From positions 107,778 through 171,777 of the forward strand of contig CBFIDE010000001.1 in assembly GCA_965661265.1 (NCBI GenBank): DNA of 64,000 bases, in the 5' to 3' direction. Below are positions 17,216 to 26,483 of the stretch, piece by piece. Each line of letters begins with the position of its first letter. Positions within the stretch are counted from its first letter, which is position 1. Position numbers and translations under genes: made by a program. The DNA is from CBFIDE01 sp965661265. Lineage in GTDB: Bacteria; Bacteroidota; Bacteroidia; Flavobacteriales; Schleiferiaceae. The notes under the pieces are model-generated. The model did not search any database and was not told where the DNA came from. It saw only the letters and a program-made list of their open reading frames with translations.

Positions 17216-18110
17216 ATTTTTCGGCTATCTACAGAATCTCCAAGACGAAATTTGTGCCGCTTTAGAAAAGGCAGATGGAGAAGCTAAATTTCAACAAGAC
17301 CTTTGGGAAAGACCAGAAGGTGGAGGTGGAAGAACTAGAGTCATGGCTAATGGAAAACATATTGAAAAAGCAGGGGTGAATATTTCGGCAGTTCATGGAA
17401 AAATTCCTGATGCATTAAAAAATAAAATGGGCACCCATGGCGAGAATTTCTTTGCCTGCGGTTTATCCCTTGTTATTCATCCAGAAAATCCGTTTGCGCC
17501 AACAACGCATGCAAACTATAGGTATTTTGAAATGTATGACGAAGAAAATAATCTAATCGACTCTTGGTTTGGCGGTGGTGCTGATTTGACACCTTACTAC
17601 CTTTTTGAAGAAGATGCAGTGCACTTTCACCAAGTGCAAAAAGACTTTGCCGATCCACATGGCGAAGACCTTTATCCAAAATTCAAGATAGCTTGTGATG
17701 AGTACTTTAGAAATACTCATAGGAATGAGGCCAGAGGTATTGGCGGAACTTTTTATGATTACTTAAAGGCAGACTCCACTAGAACTATTGAAGACTGGGG
17801 AAGTTATAATATGAGTATGGGAAAGAGTTTTGTCCCTTCCTTTATTCCAGTCCTAAATAAGCGTAAGAATATGCCTTACGGCGATAAAGAAAAGTATTGG
17901 CAAGAAATCCGCAGAGGACGTTATGCCGAATTTAATCTAGTACATGATAGAGGAACTTTGTTTGGATTAAAGACTAACGGAAGAATAGAATCTATCCTAA
18001 TGAGTCTTCCTCCTACCGTACGCTGGGATTATGAATTTCCAGTTGAAGAAGGATCGGCGGAAGCCAAACTTGTTGAAATATTAACCAATCCTGTAGATTG
18101 GATAAAATAA
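17205..18110 (+). CDS. hemF: Oxygen-dependent coproporphyrinogen III oxidase
   Basis: The 301-residue enzyme decarboxylates coproporphyrinogen III to protoporphyrinogen IX using O2. It shows [13 protein letters not shown] near 31-43, [16 protein letters not shown] with the conserved histidine, [13 protein letters not shown], and the C-terminal [29 protein letters not shown]. The choice of the aerobic HemF, with no radical-SAM HemN in the window, indicates heme synthesis under oxygen. ATG 17205 lies inside the last codons of hemE (11-bp overlap). Confidence 0.97.
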   Translation: MKDKFFGYLQNLQDEICAALEKADGEAKFQQDLWERPEGGGGRTRVMANGKHIEKAGVNISAVHGKIPDALKNKMGTHGENFFACGLSLVIHPENPFAPTTHANYRYFEMYDEENNLIDSWFGGGADLTPYYLFEEDAVHFHQVQKDFADPHGEDLYPKFKIACDEYFRNTHRNEARGIGGTFYDYLKADSTRTIEDWGSYNMSMGKSFVPSFIPVLNKRKNMPYGDKEKYWQEIRRGRYAEFNLVHDRGTLFGLKTNGRIESILMSLPPTVRWDYEFPVEEGSAEAKLVEILTNPVDWIK

Positions 18111-18114
18111 AATT

Positions 18115-19086
18115 ATGATACATCGTTCACGAAGGCTCAGGGCAAACCCTGCTATTAGGAATATGGTAAGAGAAACCATTTTACACCCTAATGACTTTAT
18201 AGCACCATTGTTTGTAGTAGAAGGTTCTAATGTTAAGGAAGAAATTAGCTCAATGCCGGGCTATTTCAGATATTCATTAGATATGCTCAAGCAGGAAGTA
18301 AAGGAATTAGATAAATTAGGAGTTCAGTCTCTTTTGCTTTTTGTAAAGGTGAGTGATCATTTAAAAGACAATACAGGAAAAGAAGCTGTAAACCCTAATG
18401 GATTGATGCAAACGGCCATAAAGGAAATCAAATCATGGGCACCACATATGTGCCTGATGACAGACGTTGCTTTGGATCCATTCTCCTCCTTTGGGCATGA
18501 TGGAATTGTACGTGAAGGCAAGGTGGTAAACGATGAAACAGTTAAAATCCTATCAGAAATGGCAGTCACTCATGCAGACGCAGGTGCAGACTTTATTGCC
18601 CCAAGTGATATGATGGATGGCAGAATCCTTTCGATCAGAGAAGCTTTAGAAGAAGCTAATCATGCCGATACAGGGATAATGGCTTATAGTGCAAAATATG
18701 CTAGTTGCTTTTATGGCCCATTTAGAGATGCGCTAGATTCTGCTCCAGGATTTGGCGATAAAAAGACTTACCAGATGGATCCATCTAATACAGATGAAGG
18801 AGTAAAAGAAGCCTTGGATGACCAAGCAGAAGGTGCAGACATTGTTATGGTAAAACCTGCCATGAGCTATTTGGACATCATCTATCGCGTAAAGCAAGAA
18901 ACAGCTATGCCTGTGAGTGCCTATCATGTATCTGGCGAATATGCCATGATAAAGGCGGCCGCTGCAAAAGGTTGGTTGAATGAAAAAGAGGCAATGGTTG
19001 AATCCTTGACCTCAATTAAAAGAGCAGGTGCTGATCTAATAGCTACTTATTTTGTAAAAGATATTATCAAGGAAATAAATTCATAA
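18115..19086 (+). CDS. hemB: Delta-aminolevulinic acid dehydratase (porphobilinogen synthase)
   Basis: The 323-residue enzyme joins two 5-aminolevulinates to porphobilinogen. [15 protein letters not shown] and [12 protein letters not shown] contain the two active-site lysines. The metal-site segment reads [14 protein letters not shown] (117-130): the three zinc-binding cysteines of the animal/yeast type are replaced, so this is the Mg-type, zinc-independent class. Placing hemB after hemF rather than next to hemA-hemC is a gene order I associate with Flavobacteriia. Spacing is 4 bp to hemF and 1 bp to hemL. Confidence 0.96.
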   Translation: MIHRSRRLRANPAIRNMVRETILHPNDFIAPLFVVEGSNVKEEISSMPGYFRYSLDMLKQEVKELDKLGVQSLLLFVKVSDHLKDNTGKEAVNPNGLMQTAIKEIKSWAPHMCLMTDVALDPFSSFGHDGIVREGKVVNDETVKILSEMAVTHADAGADFIAPSDMMDGRILSIREALEEANHADTGIMAYSAKYASCFYGPFRDALDSAPGFGDKKTYQMDPSNTDEGVKEALDDQAEGADIVMVKPAMSYLDIIYRVKQETAMPVSAYHVSGEYAMIKAAAAKGWLNEKEAMVESLTSIKRAGADLIATYFVKDIIKEINS

Positions 19087-19087
19087 G

Positions 19088-20380
19088 ATGGACAGAAGTA
19101 GAAGTAAATCACTTTTTGAGAAAGCAAGTAAATTTATTCCCGGTGGAGTAAACTCTCCGGTTAGAGCATTCAAATCTGTTGGTGGTGACCCTGTTTTTAT
19201 CAATAAAGCCAAAGGTTCTTATCTCTTTGATGAGGATGGAAATAAATACATTGACTATATCGCATCTTGGGGTCCTATGATCATGGGCCACGCTTTTGAA
19301 CCAGTAGTGCAAGCTATTCAAGAAAAAGTATTAGACTCTACAAGCTTTGGTGCTCCAACCGAATTAGAGATTGAAATTGCTGAGCTTATTTGCTCAAGTA
19401 TTCCAAATATTGAGCGAATCAGAATGGTGAACTCAGGTACAGAAGCTACCATGAGTGCTGTTCGTTTGGCAAGAGGTTATACAGAAAGAGATAAGATTCT
19501 AAAGTTTGCAGGTAATTATCACGGTCATGGCGATTCATTCTTGATCAAAGCAGGAAGTGGTGCCATAACTTTTGGCCATCCCAATAGCCCTGGTGTTACT
19601 CAAGGAACGGCCAAGGATACCTTGCTAGCCGAATACAATGACATTGAAAGCGTAAAAGAAGTTTTTGCAGCCAATAAAAATGAAATTGCCGCGGTAATAA
19701 TTGAGCCTATTCCAGGTAATATGGGATGCATCTTACCAAAAGATAACTTTATGCAAGAACTTAGAGACATTTGTACTGCAAATGGTACACTTTTGATTTT
19801 TGATGAAGTGATGACCGGTTTTAGATTAGGTTTTGGAGGGGCACAGGAAGTTCTTGGAATCCAGGCAGATCTAGTAACCTATGGTAAAGTTATTGGCGCA
19901 GGTATGCCAGTGGGTGCCTATGGTGGACCACAAGAAATAATGGACTTTGTAGCTCCAAACGGACCGGTGTATCAAGCAGGAACATTAAGCGGGAATCCTA
20001 TTGCTATGGCCGCTGGAATTGCTTTGCTTTCATATTTAAAAGAAACACCTTCTGTTTATACAGAATTAGCCGATAAATGTGAGCGAATTGAAATGGGTCT
20101 TCACCCGATTTTAAAAGAATTTGATATTGATTATCGCATCAATAGAAAAGGAAGTATGATCAGCTTACACTTTACAGATGAGGATGTTATTGACTTTAAT
20201 TCTGCCCAAAAAGGAGACAATCAACACTTTAAAACATTCTTCCACGGAATGCTTGACAAAGGTGTTTACCTCCCTCCTTCTGCTTATGAAAGCTGGTTCC
20301 TTTCCAACACCTTAAGTTACGAAGATATAGACTATACCTTAGCTGCAGCAAGATATAGCTTAAGTCTATTAAGTAAGTAA
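19088..20380 (+). CDS. hemL: Glutamate-1-semialdehyde 2,1-aminomutase
   Basis: A 430-residue PLP enzyme of aminotransferase class III that converts glutamate-1-semialdehyde to 5-aminolevulinate. [13 protein letters not shown] near the N-terminus, [26 protein letters not shown], the aspartate in [14 protein letters not shown] and the PLP lysine in [18 protein letters not shown] are diagnostic of GSAM rather than of other class III aminotransferases. It is the last gene of the heme run. The following 103 bp hold the control region of the next operon, and I see no clear terminator between them. Confidence 0.97.
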   Translation: MDRSRSKSLFEKASKFIPGGVNSPVRAFKSVGGDPVFINKAKGSYLFDEDGNKYIDYIASWGPMIMGHAFEPVVQAIQEKVLDSTSFGAPTELEIEIAELICSSIPNIERIRMVNSGTEATMSAVRLARGYTERDKILKFAGNYHGHGDSFLIKAGSGAITFGHPNSPGVTQGTAKDTLLAEYNDIESVKEVFAANKNEIAAVIIEPIPGNMGCILPKDNFMQELRDICTANGTLLIFDEVMTGFRLGFGGAQEVLGIQADLVTYGKVIGAGMPVGAYGGPQEIMDFVAPNGPVYQAGTLSGNPIAMAAGIALLSYLKETPSVYTELADKCERIEMGLHPILKEFDIDYRINRKGSMISLHFTDEDVIDFNSAQKGDNQHFKTFFHGMLDKGVYLPPSAYESWFLSNTLSYEDIDYTLAAARYSLSLLSK

Positions 20381-20395
20381 TAGCTTAGAAAAATA

Positions 20396-20418
20396 TTATT
20401 TAGAAATAATCTAAATAA
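20396..20418. promoter_or_regulatory. Palindromic operator 1 (perfect 9-5-9) upstream of the DUF4856/imelysin operon
   Basis: The arms TTATTTAGA and TCTAAATAA are exact reverse complements separated by AATAA. The site ends one base before the -33 element of the promoter at 20420-20450. Its size and symmetry fit a dimeric or double-dimer metalloregulator of Fur or DtxR type (inference), in line with the operon's uptake-like content. Confidence 0.7.
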
Positions 20419-20419
20419 C

Positions 20420-20450
20420 TTGATTAGTTCATGTTTAGAGAATAGATTTG
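20420..20450 (+). promoter_or_regulatory. Promoter of the DUF4856/imelysin/TonB operon
   Basis: TTG (20420-20422) and TAGATTTG (20443-20450, exact TAnnTTTG) are separated by 20 bp, matching the Bacteroidota sigma-A consensus. It lies between the two palindromes, with the predicted start of transcription at or just before the second one. Confidence 0.7.
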
Positions 20451-20455
20451 TCCTG

Positions 20456-20478
20456 TTATTTTTAATTATTCTAAATAA
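20456..20478. promoter_or_regulatory. Palindromic operator 2 (9-5-9) at the predicted transcription start
   Basis: The arms TTATTTTTA and TCTAAATAA flank ATTAT. The right arm is identical to operator 1 and the left arm agrees at 7 of 9. It lies exactly 60 bp after operator 1 and ends 5 bp before the ATG at 20484, where bound protein would block the polymerase. Confidence 0.65.
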
Positions 20479-20483
20479 GCATA

Positions 20484-21587
20484 ATGAAAAGATTAGCTTA
20501 CCTGTTTACCCTAAGTGGCCTTATATTTTTAAGCTCTTGTGACAAAGATAATGACCCTACACCAACTCCAACAGTACAGAGAATTTCTTATGATTTTGAT
20601 AATGTGGATATCAGCGGGCAAAAAACTAGACTTAGTATGCTTGGAGAATTAGCGAGCTATGCTAAGTCTGCAAATAATGGATCTCAAGTAAGCGCCTTAA
20701 CTCTTAAGGATATGCTGGCCAACACCAATTATACTTGGCAAGACAGCAGTCTGAACACAAGTACCAAAGACATTGCCTCTAAAATATATTTCCTTCAACT
20801 TTCTACTCTTGAATCTTGGATAGACAGCCTTGCCTCAAATTCTATGTCCACTGAAACGGGTATGGCAGGCGTCACCGGAGTGGTTAGCAGTAATTCTGGA
20901 AGCAAACAATACCTCTGTAATGCACAAGGAGTTGAGTATGCACAAATGATTGAAAAAGGAATTATGGGTGCATTGGCATACTATCAGGCTACAGCCGTAT
21001 ACCTCAGCGATGATAAAATGAATGTAGATAACACTAGCGTTACAGCTGGAAAAGGAACAAGCATGCAGCATCATTGGGATGAGGCCTTCGGCTATTGGAA
21101 CCCACCCATTGATCTTAACGAATCATCTTTTTCATGGGATCAAAACTCTGAGTATGATGTTCTTTGGATGAAATATTGCGAGGATAGAGATGAGCTTTTA
21201 CAGACTAACTCTAGATTAATGAATGCCTTTATTAAAGGTAGAGAAGCTATCAATTCTTCTGACTATACACAAAGAGATCTTGCCATTGTTGAAGTAGCTA
21301 GTATTTGGGAAGAAGTTGTTGCTTCTACAGCTATTCATTACCTCAACTCAAGCAATGCCAATTTTGCGGATGATGCTCTTAGAAACCATGCTTTATCTGA
21401 GGCCAGAGCTTTTATCTACTCGCTGCAATTCAATCCCAATTCTAAAACAAGTCCCTCTGAAGTAAGTAATCTTTTAGAGAATGTTCTTGGGCCTAATAAT
21501 TACACTATCAGTAATTCACAGATTAACCAGGCTAAGGACATTCTTTCGAGCACTTATTCAATGGATAATATTAAAGATATACTATAA
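20484..21587 (+). CDS. DUF4856 domain lipoprotein, first gene of an uptake-like operon
   Basis: A 367-residue lipoprotein (signal MKRLAYLFTLSGLIFLSSC, Cys19 lipobox). The body is largely helical and contains the DUF4856 hallmark KGTSMQHHWDEAFGYW near 192-207, with adjacent His-His-Trp-Asp-Glu residues that could bind a metal or ligand. The function of the family is not established; it recurs in Bacteroidota next to imelysin-like lipoproteins and TonB receptors. Here it heads a run of imelysin, HTTM and FecA-like receptor genes with a 1-bp gap to the next gene, preceded by a promoter flanked by two palindromes. It is probably a surface or periplasmic partner of the receptor (inference). Confidence 0.82.
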   Translation: MKRLAYLFTLSGLIFLSSCDKDNDPTPTPTVQRISYDFDNVDISGQKTRLSMLGELASYAKSANNGSQVSALTLKDMLANTNYTWQDSSLNTSTKDIASKIYFLQLSTLESWIDSLASNSMSTETGMAGVTGVVSSNSGSKQYLCNAQGVEYAQMIEKGIMGALAYYQATAVYLSDDKMNVDNTSVTAGKGTSMQHHWDEAFGYWNPPIDLNESSFSWDQNSEYDVLWMKYCEDRDELLQTNSRLMNAFIKGREAINSSDYTQRDLAIVEVASIWEEVVASTAIHYLNSSNANFADDALRNHALSEARAFIYSLQFNPNSKTSPSEVSNLLENVLGPNNYTISNSQINQAKDILSSTYSMDNIKDIL

Positions 21588-21588
21588 T

Positions 21589-22674
21589 ATGACTAGCCTT
21601 AAAAGCCTTAGTTTTCTTCTACTCTTTTGCTTTGCAGCGATTTTATTTTCAGCATGCAGCAGAAATGATGATCCTATGAGTAAAATGGATTTTGATAGAA
21701 AGGCCATGCTAGAAAACTGGTATGACAATATCATCATTCCAAGCTTTACAGAATTTAATTATGATTTAGAGGTACTCGCTTTAAAGGCAAACTCCTTTAG
21801 TGAATCTCACGATTCTTCTCATTTTAAAGAGCTTAAGTCTGACTTCCTAAAAGCATGGAAATCCTTTCAGGCTGTGAAGCTCTTTGAATTTGGGCCTTCT
21901 GCAAATCTGAATTTTAGATCTTCTCTAAATTCTTACCCATCAGATACTCTTAAGATTAAGAACAATTTTAATTCTAATCCTAATCTTGGTGGAGCCAATA
22001 TGCTGAATGCTAAAGGCTTTCCTGCGATCGACTATTTGCTCTTTAACCGATTAAGTAAGAACCTTGAAGACACAGCGGCAATAGCCTATTTAAAACTAAT
22101 AATAGCTGATTTAGAAGTGCTTACTCAAGATGTAAATCAACTATGGCTAAATCATAGAAGTGATTTTATTAATGCATCAGGAACAGATATTGGCAGCTCA
22201 ACGGGAATGGCAGTAAATGCCATGAATAAAGATTTTGAGTTACTTAAAAATGCTAAAATTGGATTTCCATCAGGTAAAAGAACCTTTGGGCAAACATTTC
22301 CTGAAGCATGTGAGGCCTATTACTCTTTGTATTCAAAAGAGCTTTCTTTGGCAAATATTGAGGCTATCTATAGATTTTGGCAAGGATTAAGTCCAGACAA
22401 TTCCACAAAAGGACCTAGTTTGGAGGACTATATTATTGAGCTAGAAGTGATGTCTTTAGGTGAAAATCTGGATGTTCTGATTCACAATCAATTTACAGAA
22501 GCTATTCAAAAGCTTAATGCCCTTCCTGCTAGCCTAGAACAATCAGTAAACGACTATCCAAAAGAAGTAGATGATGTTTATTTAGCAATTCAGAATAATA
22601 TCATTTATCTAAAAACGGATATGCCCTCAGCATTTGGTGTTTTAATTACCTACCAGGACAATGATGGAGATTAA
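21589..22674 (+). CDS. Imelysin-like (peptidase M75 family) lipoprotein
   Basis: A 361-residue lipoprotein starting MTSLKSLSFLLLFCFAAILFSAC (Cys23). An upstream in-frame start at 21481 would run through the previous gene and bury the signal, so ATG 21589 is chosen. Two helical halves typical of imelysin/ICMP are seen: W90KSFQAVKLFEFGPS in the first and AVNAMNKDFELLKNAKIGFPSGKR...FPEACEAYYS in the second. The canonical GxHxxE motif is represented by GFPAID at 143-148, lacking both the His and the Glu, so metal binding at this spot is doubtful. Imelysins are linked to iron uptake, mostly by Fur regulation and structure rather than by a proven reaction. Confidence 0.85.
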   Translation: MTSLKSLSFLLLFCFAAILFSACSRNDDPMSKMDFDRKAMLENWYDNIIIPSFTEFNYDLEVLALKANSFSESHDSSHFKELKSDFLKAWKSFQAVKLFEFGPSANLNFRSSLNSYPSDTLKIKNNFNSNPNLGGANMLNAKGFPAIDYLLFNRLSKNLEDTAAIAYLKLIIADLEVLTQDVNQLWLNHRSDFINASGTDIGSSTGMAVNAMNKDFELLKNAKIGFPSGKRTFGQTFPEACEAYYSLYSKELSLANIEAIYRFWQGLSPDNSTKGPSLEDYIIELEVMSLGENLDVLIHNQFTEAIQKLNALPASLEQSVNDYPKEVDDVYLAIQNNIIYLKTDMPSAFGVLITYQDNDGD

Positions 22675-22680
22675 ACGATA

Positions 22681-23991
22681 GTGTTTAAAGGCCTCAATCC
22701 ATATCGCCAAGTAAGCATAGTGCCTTTAGCAGGATTTAGATTCTTGTTTGGCTTAGCTATGCTTTACTCTACCTTAAGGTTTGTTCTATTGGGCTGGGTG
22801 AATGAGCTCTATATTGAGCCAGATTTTCATTTTAAATTCTATGGATTTGAATGGGCCATTGTTCCTCCGGATTTCCTTGTTTATTTGATATTCGCATTAC
22901 TTATCCTTAGCTCCATAGGAATTCTTATGGGTCTTTTTTATAGGATTTCTGCGATTCTATTCTTCTTATTATTTTCCTATGTAGAATTATGGGACGCCGC
23001 CAATTACCTAAATCACTACTACTTTGTTAGTCTGATTTCATTCCTGCTAATCCTACTTCCTGCGCACAGAAACTTCTCCTTAGATGTTCAAATTAGAAGA
23101 GTGCAAGCCTATAACGGCATTCCCACTTTTTATCTTTGGATTCCTAAGATAATGCTCAGTATAGTTTACTTATATGCTGGCATAGCAAAGCTTAATCCTG
23201 ACTGGATGATAGAGGCTATGCCGCTTAAAATATGGCTTCCTGCAAAATCAGACCTTTGGCTTATTGGTGATTTACTCAACTATGAATGGATTGCTTATGC
23301 CTTTAGCTGGGGAGGTGCTTTTTACGATTTATGCATTCCTTTCCTATTATGGAATAAGAGAACTACATCCATAGCCTTTGCATTAGTGGTTTTCTTTCAT
23401 CTAATAACAAGACTCTTATTCCCTATTGGAGTTTTTCCATTGGTCATGATCCTTAGTACCACGATCTTTTTATCAGCGAGTTTTCACCTTGCCTATTTGA
23501 ATAAAATATTTCCATTTGTTGAGAGCGGTAGTATGAGATATATTTCTAAAGTCTTAAAAAATTCTGTTGTCATCTTCTTTGTTTTTCAAATTCTTTGGCC
23601 GTTTAGATTCCTAGCTTATCCGGGTTCTTTGTTTTGGAGAGAAGAAGGTTATAGACTATCATGGCGGGTTATGCTGATAGAAAAAGCAGGCTATATAAAC
23701 TATAAAATTAAAGACCTAAATACTAATAAAGTTAGCTGGATTAATCCTGAGGACTATCTAACTATAAATCAACATAAACAGCTTGGAACTCAAGCAGACC
23801 TTATTCTTCAATTTGCTCACTATCTAGAAGAGGAATATCATAAAAAAGGCTATTCAAATATTGAAATTTACGCAGACTCTTACGTAGATCTACAATCTAA
23901 AGGCTCTGCTCCTTTCATTGACCCAACAGTTGATCTCACTAAAGAAGCAGAAAGCTTTAAACCCAAGACATGGATATTAAAGGCACCTTAA
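22681..23991 (+). CDS. HTTM / vitamin K-dependent gamma-carboxylase-like membrane protein, GTG start
   Basis: A 436-residue protein with roughly seven to eight transmembrane helices across about 15-330 and a soluble C-terminal part (about 330-436). LNHYYFVSLISFLLILLP and the IAKLNPDWMIEAMPLKIWL stretch match the bacterial VKGC/HTTM family; the latter aligns, from memory, with the region of human GGCX that carries the proposed catalytic lysine. The biochemical role of bacterial members is largely unknown; carboxylation, epoxidation or simple transport partner roles are conceivable. It starts with GTG six bases after the imelysin gene and its last 22 bp overlap the TonB receptor, so it belongs to the same transcript. 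Confidence 0.82.
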   Translation: MFKGLNPYRQVSIVPLAGFRFLFGLAMLYSTLRFVLLGWVNELYIEPDFHFKFYGFEWAIVPPDFLVYLIFALLILSSIGILMGLFYRISAILFFLLFSYVELWDAANYLNHYYFVSLISFLLILLPAHRNFSLDVQIRRVQAYNGIPTFYLWIPKIMLSIVYLYAGIAKLNPDWMIEAMPLKIWLPAKSDLWLIGDLLNYEWIAYAFSWGGAFYDLCIPFLLWNKRTTSIAFALVVFFHLITRLLFPIGVFPLVMILSTTIFLSASFHLAYLNKIFPFVESGSMRYISKVLKNSVVIFFVFQILWPFRFLAYPGSLFWREEGYRLSWRVMLIEKAGYINYKIKDLNTNKVSWINPEDYLTINQHKQLGTQADLILQFAHYLEEEYHKKGYSNIEIYADSYVDLQSKGSAPFIDPTVDLTKEAESFKPKTWILKAP

Positions 23992-26414
23992 TACTTCCTT
24001 TTCTTTTTTTAAGCCTTGTCTTGGCACAAGCTCAGGAGAGTACAAATCACAGCTTTTCTAAAACCATTCTAGATACAGAAGGGCAGGCCATTATTGGTGC
24101 CAATATTTATTGGAAAAACAATTCTAATAAGGGCAGTATAAGTGATAGTCTTGGTTACTTTGAAATCATTTTTCGGAAGAAAGACAGTTTAATTATTAGC
24201 GCCCTAGGATTCCAATCTTTGATGATCTCTAGTAATGAAATTCAAGCCTTTACAGAAAAAAACATCGTTTTAGAAACAGATCGTTTTATTATGGAAACGG
24301 CAAATATCAATAGCTCAAAAACCGAGAGTATTTCTAAATATAGACTGAAATCTATTGAAGGCACCGCACTTTATGCTTCTAAGAAAACCGAGAAGATTGA
24401 ACTTAAATCACTAACTGCAGATTTAGCATCTAATAACGCAAGGCAGGTTCTAGGCAGAGTACCTGGCCTCACTATTTGGGAGTCTGATGCGGCAGGACTT
24501 CAAATTGGTGTAGGAGCAAGAGGCCTTAGTCCCAACAGAAACTCAAACTTTAATACCAGACAAAATGGCTATGATATCGCGGCAGATGCCTTAGGCTATC
24601 CAGAAAGCTATTACTCTCCACCAATGCAGGCTATTGAAAGGATTGAAATTGTAAGAGGCGCGGCTGGATTGCAATATGGGACACAGTTTGGGGGCATGAT
24701 TAACCTAGTGTTAAAATCGGCGGAAAGCCAAAAAAAGATACAGCTTAGCCATAATTTTACTTATAACTCTTTAGGTTTTTATAATACTTATACTGATGTT
24801 GGTCTGAACCATAAAAAATGGTCCTTCTTCAGCTACTTCAATTACCGCAATGGAAGTGGCGCACGTGATAATACAGATTTTGATGCTCTTCATTTTTACA
24901 GTTCTGCTCATTATAAATACAGCAAAAAGCTGGATATCAAGCTAGAATTCACCCATATGAATTATTTAGCTCAACAAGCCGGAGGTCTTACTGACAAACA
25001 ATTTGAGCAAGATCCTTTTCAATCATTGAGAAGTAGAAACTGGTTTAGAGTTCATTGGAATCTATTTGCCGCACATCTAGACTATAAGCCCAACCAAAAC
25101 AATATTTTCAATCTTAGAGTATTCGGACTTAGTGGTTCTAGAGATGCTCTAGGTTTCCTGAAAGGCCCAAATAGAGCGGATAATGAACCTTATGAGAACA
25201 GAGATTTACTGAAAGATCAATATCAAAATATAGGACTTGAAGGCCGCTACTTAAAGAAATACAAACTCAAAAAACTACCTTCTGCATTTCTTATTGGCTC
25301 AAGACTATACCATGGAAATACACAAAAACAGCAAGGATTTGGATCCAATAGCTCCGATGCTGACTTCAATTTTTTAACTGAAAACCGAAATCTATTATCC
25401 GATTATTCTTTCCCAAGTTTCAATGCTGCCGTTTTTACAGAAAATGTTTTTAACCTAAGTAATCGATTAAGTATTACCCCCGGTCTTAGGTTTGATTATA
25501 TCAATACTAATGCAGATGGGTATTATGATAGTTCCATCAGATTTCCAGGCTCTGGTGAAATATTTTTAGACAGCAGCACTTTTGAGAACAGGGAACAATC
25601 TAGAGGAATTTTATTGGCTGGAATTGGTGCGAGTTACTTCCTTAAAGAGCATCTAGAGCTCTATTCAAATATTTCAATGAACTATAGGGCTATAACATTT
25701 AATAACTTGAGGGTGGTGGCTCCATCTTACGATATAGACCCTGATTTGCAAGATGAGAGAGGTTTTAATTTTGAATTAGGATTGAGAGGTAAGCTTTGGA
25801 AAGGGTCTAATATTGATGCTGGTATATTTGCACTTAATTATTCAGATAAAATTGGTTCAGTTATCAAGCTTGTAGATGATCCCTTTTTTGGACGAAGAAT
25901 TATTAGGTATACCACAAACCTTGCCGACGCTTTAATTTATGGAAGTGAAATTTTCCTGAATCAATCATGGAGCACAGTGTTAGAAATGTCTGATCGTTGG
26001 AATTTTGATCAGTTCTTTAATCTAGCCATCATAGAAGGAAGTTATTATAAGGCTCAAGAGCAAGCGGTTCAAGGGAATCAAGTAGAGAACATTCCTTTGA
26101 TAAATTTCAGAACGGGAGTCAGTCTATCTTATAATAAGTTCAAAACTAGTGTTCAACTAAATTACTTAAGCCAACAGTATTCTGACGCAACCAATGCAGA
26201 GCAGTCCGCCGATGGTATTTATGGAATAATTCCAGAATATTGGGTAGCCGATATTTCGTTTGAATACAGTTATAAAAAACTTAAATGTCAGGCTGGAATT
26301 AACAATTTCCTAAACACCACTTATTTCACAAGGAGAGCTGTAGGTTACCCAGGTCCAGGAATCATTCCTTCGGCGCCAATAAACTTCTACTTTGGACTTG
26401 GTATTGAGATATAA
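23970..26414 (+). CDS. TonB-dependent receptor, FecA-like (iron-chelate type)
   Basis: An 814-residue outer membrane receptor. It has a signal peptide (to about residue 17, LAQAQ), then a CarboxypepD-reg-like domain (about 24-110, with GQAIIGANIYW and KGSISDSLGYFEI), then the plug with LGRVPGLTIW, GARGLSPNRNSNF, LGYPESYYSPP and IERIEIVRGAAGLQYG, and then the beta-barrel to the final strand INFYFGLGIEI. The GYPESYYSPP and preceding plug segment are typical of the ferric-citrate (FecA) branch. There is no N-terminal sigma-regulator signalling domain, so control probably comes from the upstream palindromes. The start codon lies inside the HTTM gene (22-bp overlap). Confidence 0.88.
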   Translation: MDIKGTLILPFLFLSLVLAQAQESTNHSFSKTILDTEGQAIIGANIYWKNNSNKGSISDSLGYFEIIFRKKDSLIISALGFQSLMISSNEIQAFTEKNIVLETDRFIMETANINSSKTESISKYRLKSIEGTALYASKKTEKIELKSLTADLASNNARQVLGRVPGLTIWESDAAGLQIGVGARGLSPNRNSNFNTRQNGYDIAADALGYPESYYSPPMQAIERIEIVRGAAGLQYGTQFGGMINLVLKSAESQKKIQLSHNFTYNSLGFYNTYTDVGLNHKKWSFFSYFNYRNGSGARDNTDFDALHFYSSAHYKYSKKLDIKLEFTHMNYLAQQAGGLTDKQFEQDPFQSLRSRNWFRVHWNLFAAHLDYKPNQNNIFNLRVFGLSGSRDALGFLKGPNRADNEPYENRDLLKDQYQNIGLEGRYLKKYKLKKLPSAFLIGSRLYHGNTQKQQGFGSNSSDADFNFLTENRNLLSDYSFPSFNAAVFTENVFNLSNRLSITPGLRFDYINTNADGYYDSSIRFPGSGEIFLDSSTFENREQSRGILLAGIGASYFLKEHLELYSNISMNYRAITFNNLRVVAPSYDIDPDLQDERGFNFELGLRGKLWKGSNIDAGIFALNYSDKIGSVIKLVDDPFFGRRIIRYTTNLADALIYGSEIFLNQSWSTVLEMSDRWNFDQFFNLAIIEGSYYKAQEQAVQGNQVENIPLINFRTGVSLSYNKFKTSVQLNYLSQQYSDATNAEQSADGIYGIIPEYWVADISFEYSYKKLKCQAGINNFLNTTYFTRRAVGYPGPGIIPSAPINFYFGLGIEI

Positions 26415-26483
26415 TATCGCTTAATAATTACTTACTTTGGATCACCTTATAATTGCCTTAATTTGCTTTTTAAATTGAATCCA

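Noticed and set aside
21481..21588. Upstream in-frame extension of the imelysin-like protein.
   Set aside because: It lies inside the DUF4856 gene, and the lipoprotein signal peptide starts cleanly at ATG 21589.
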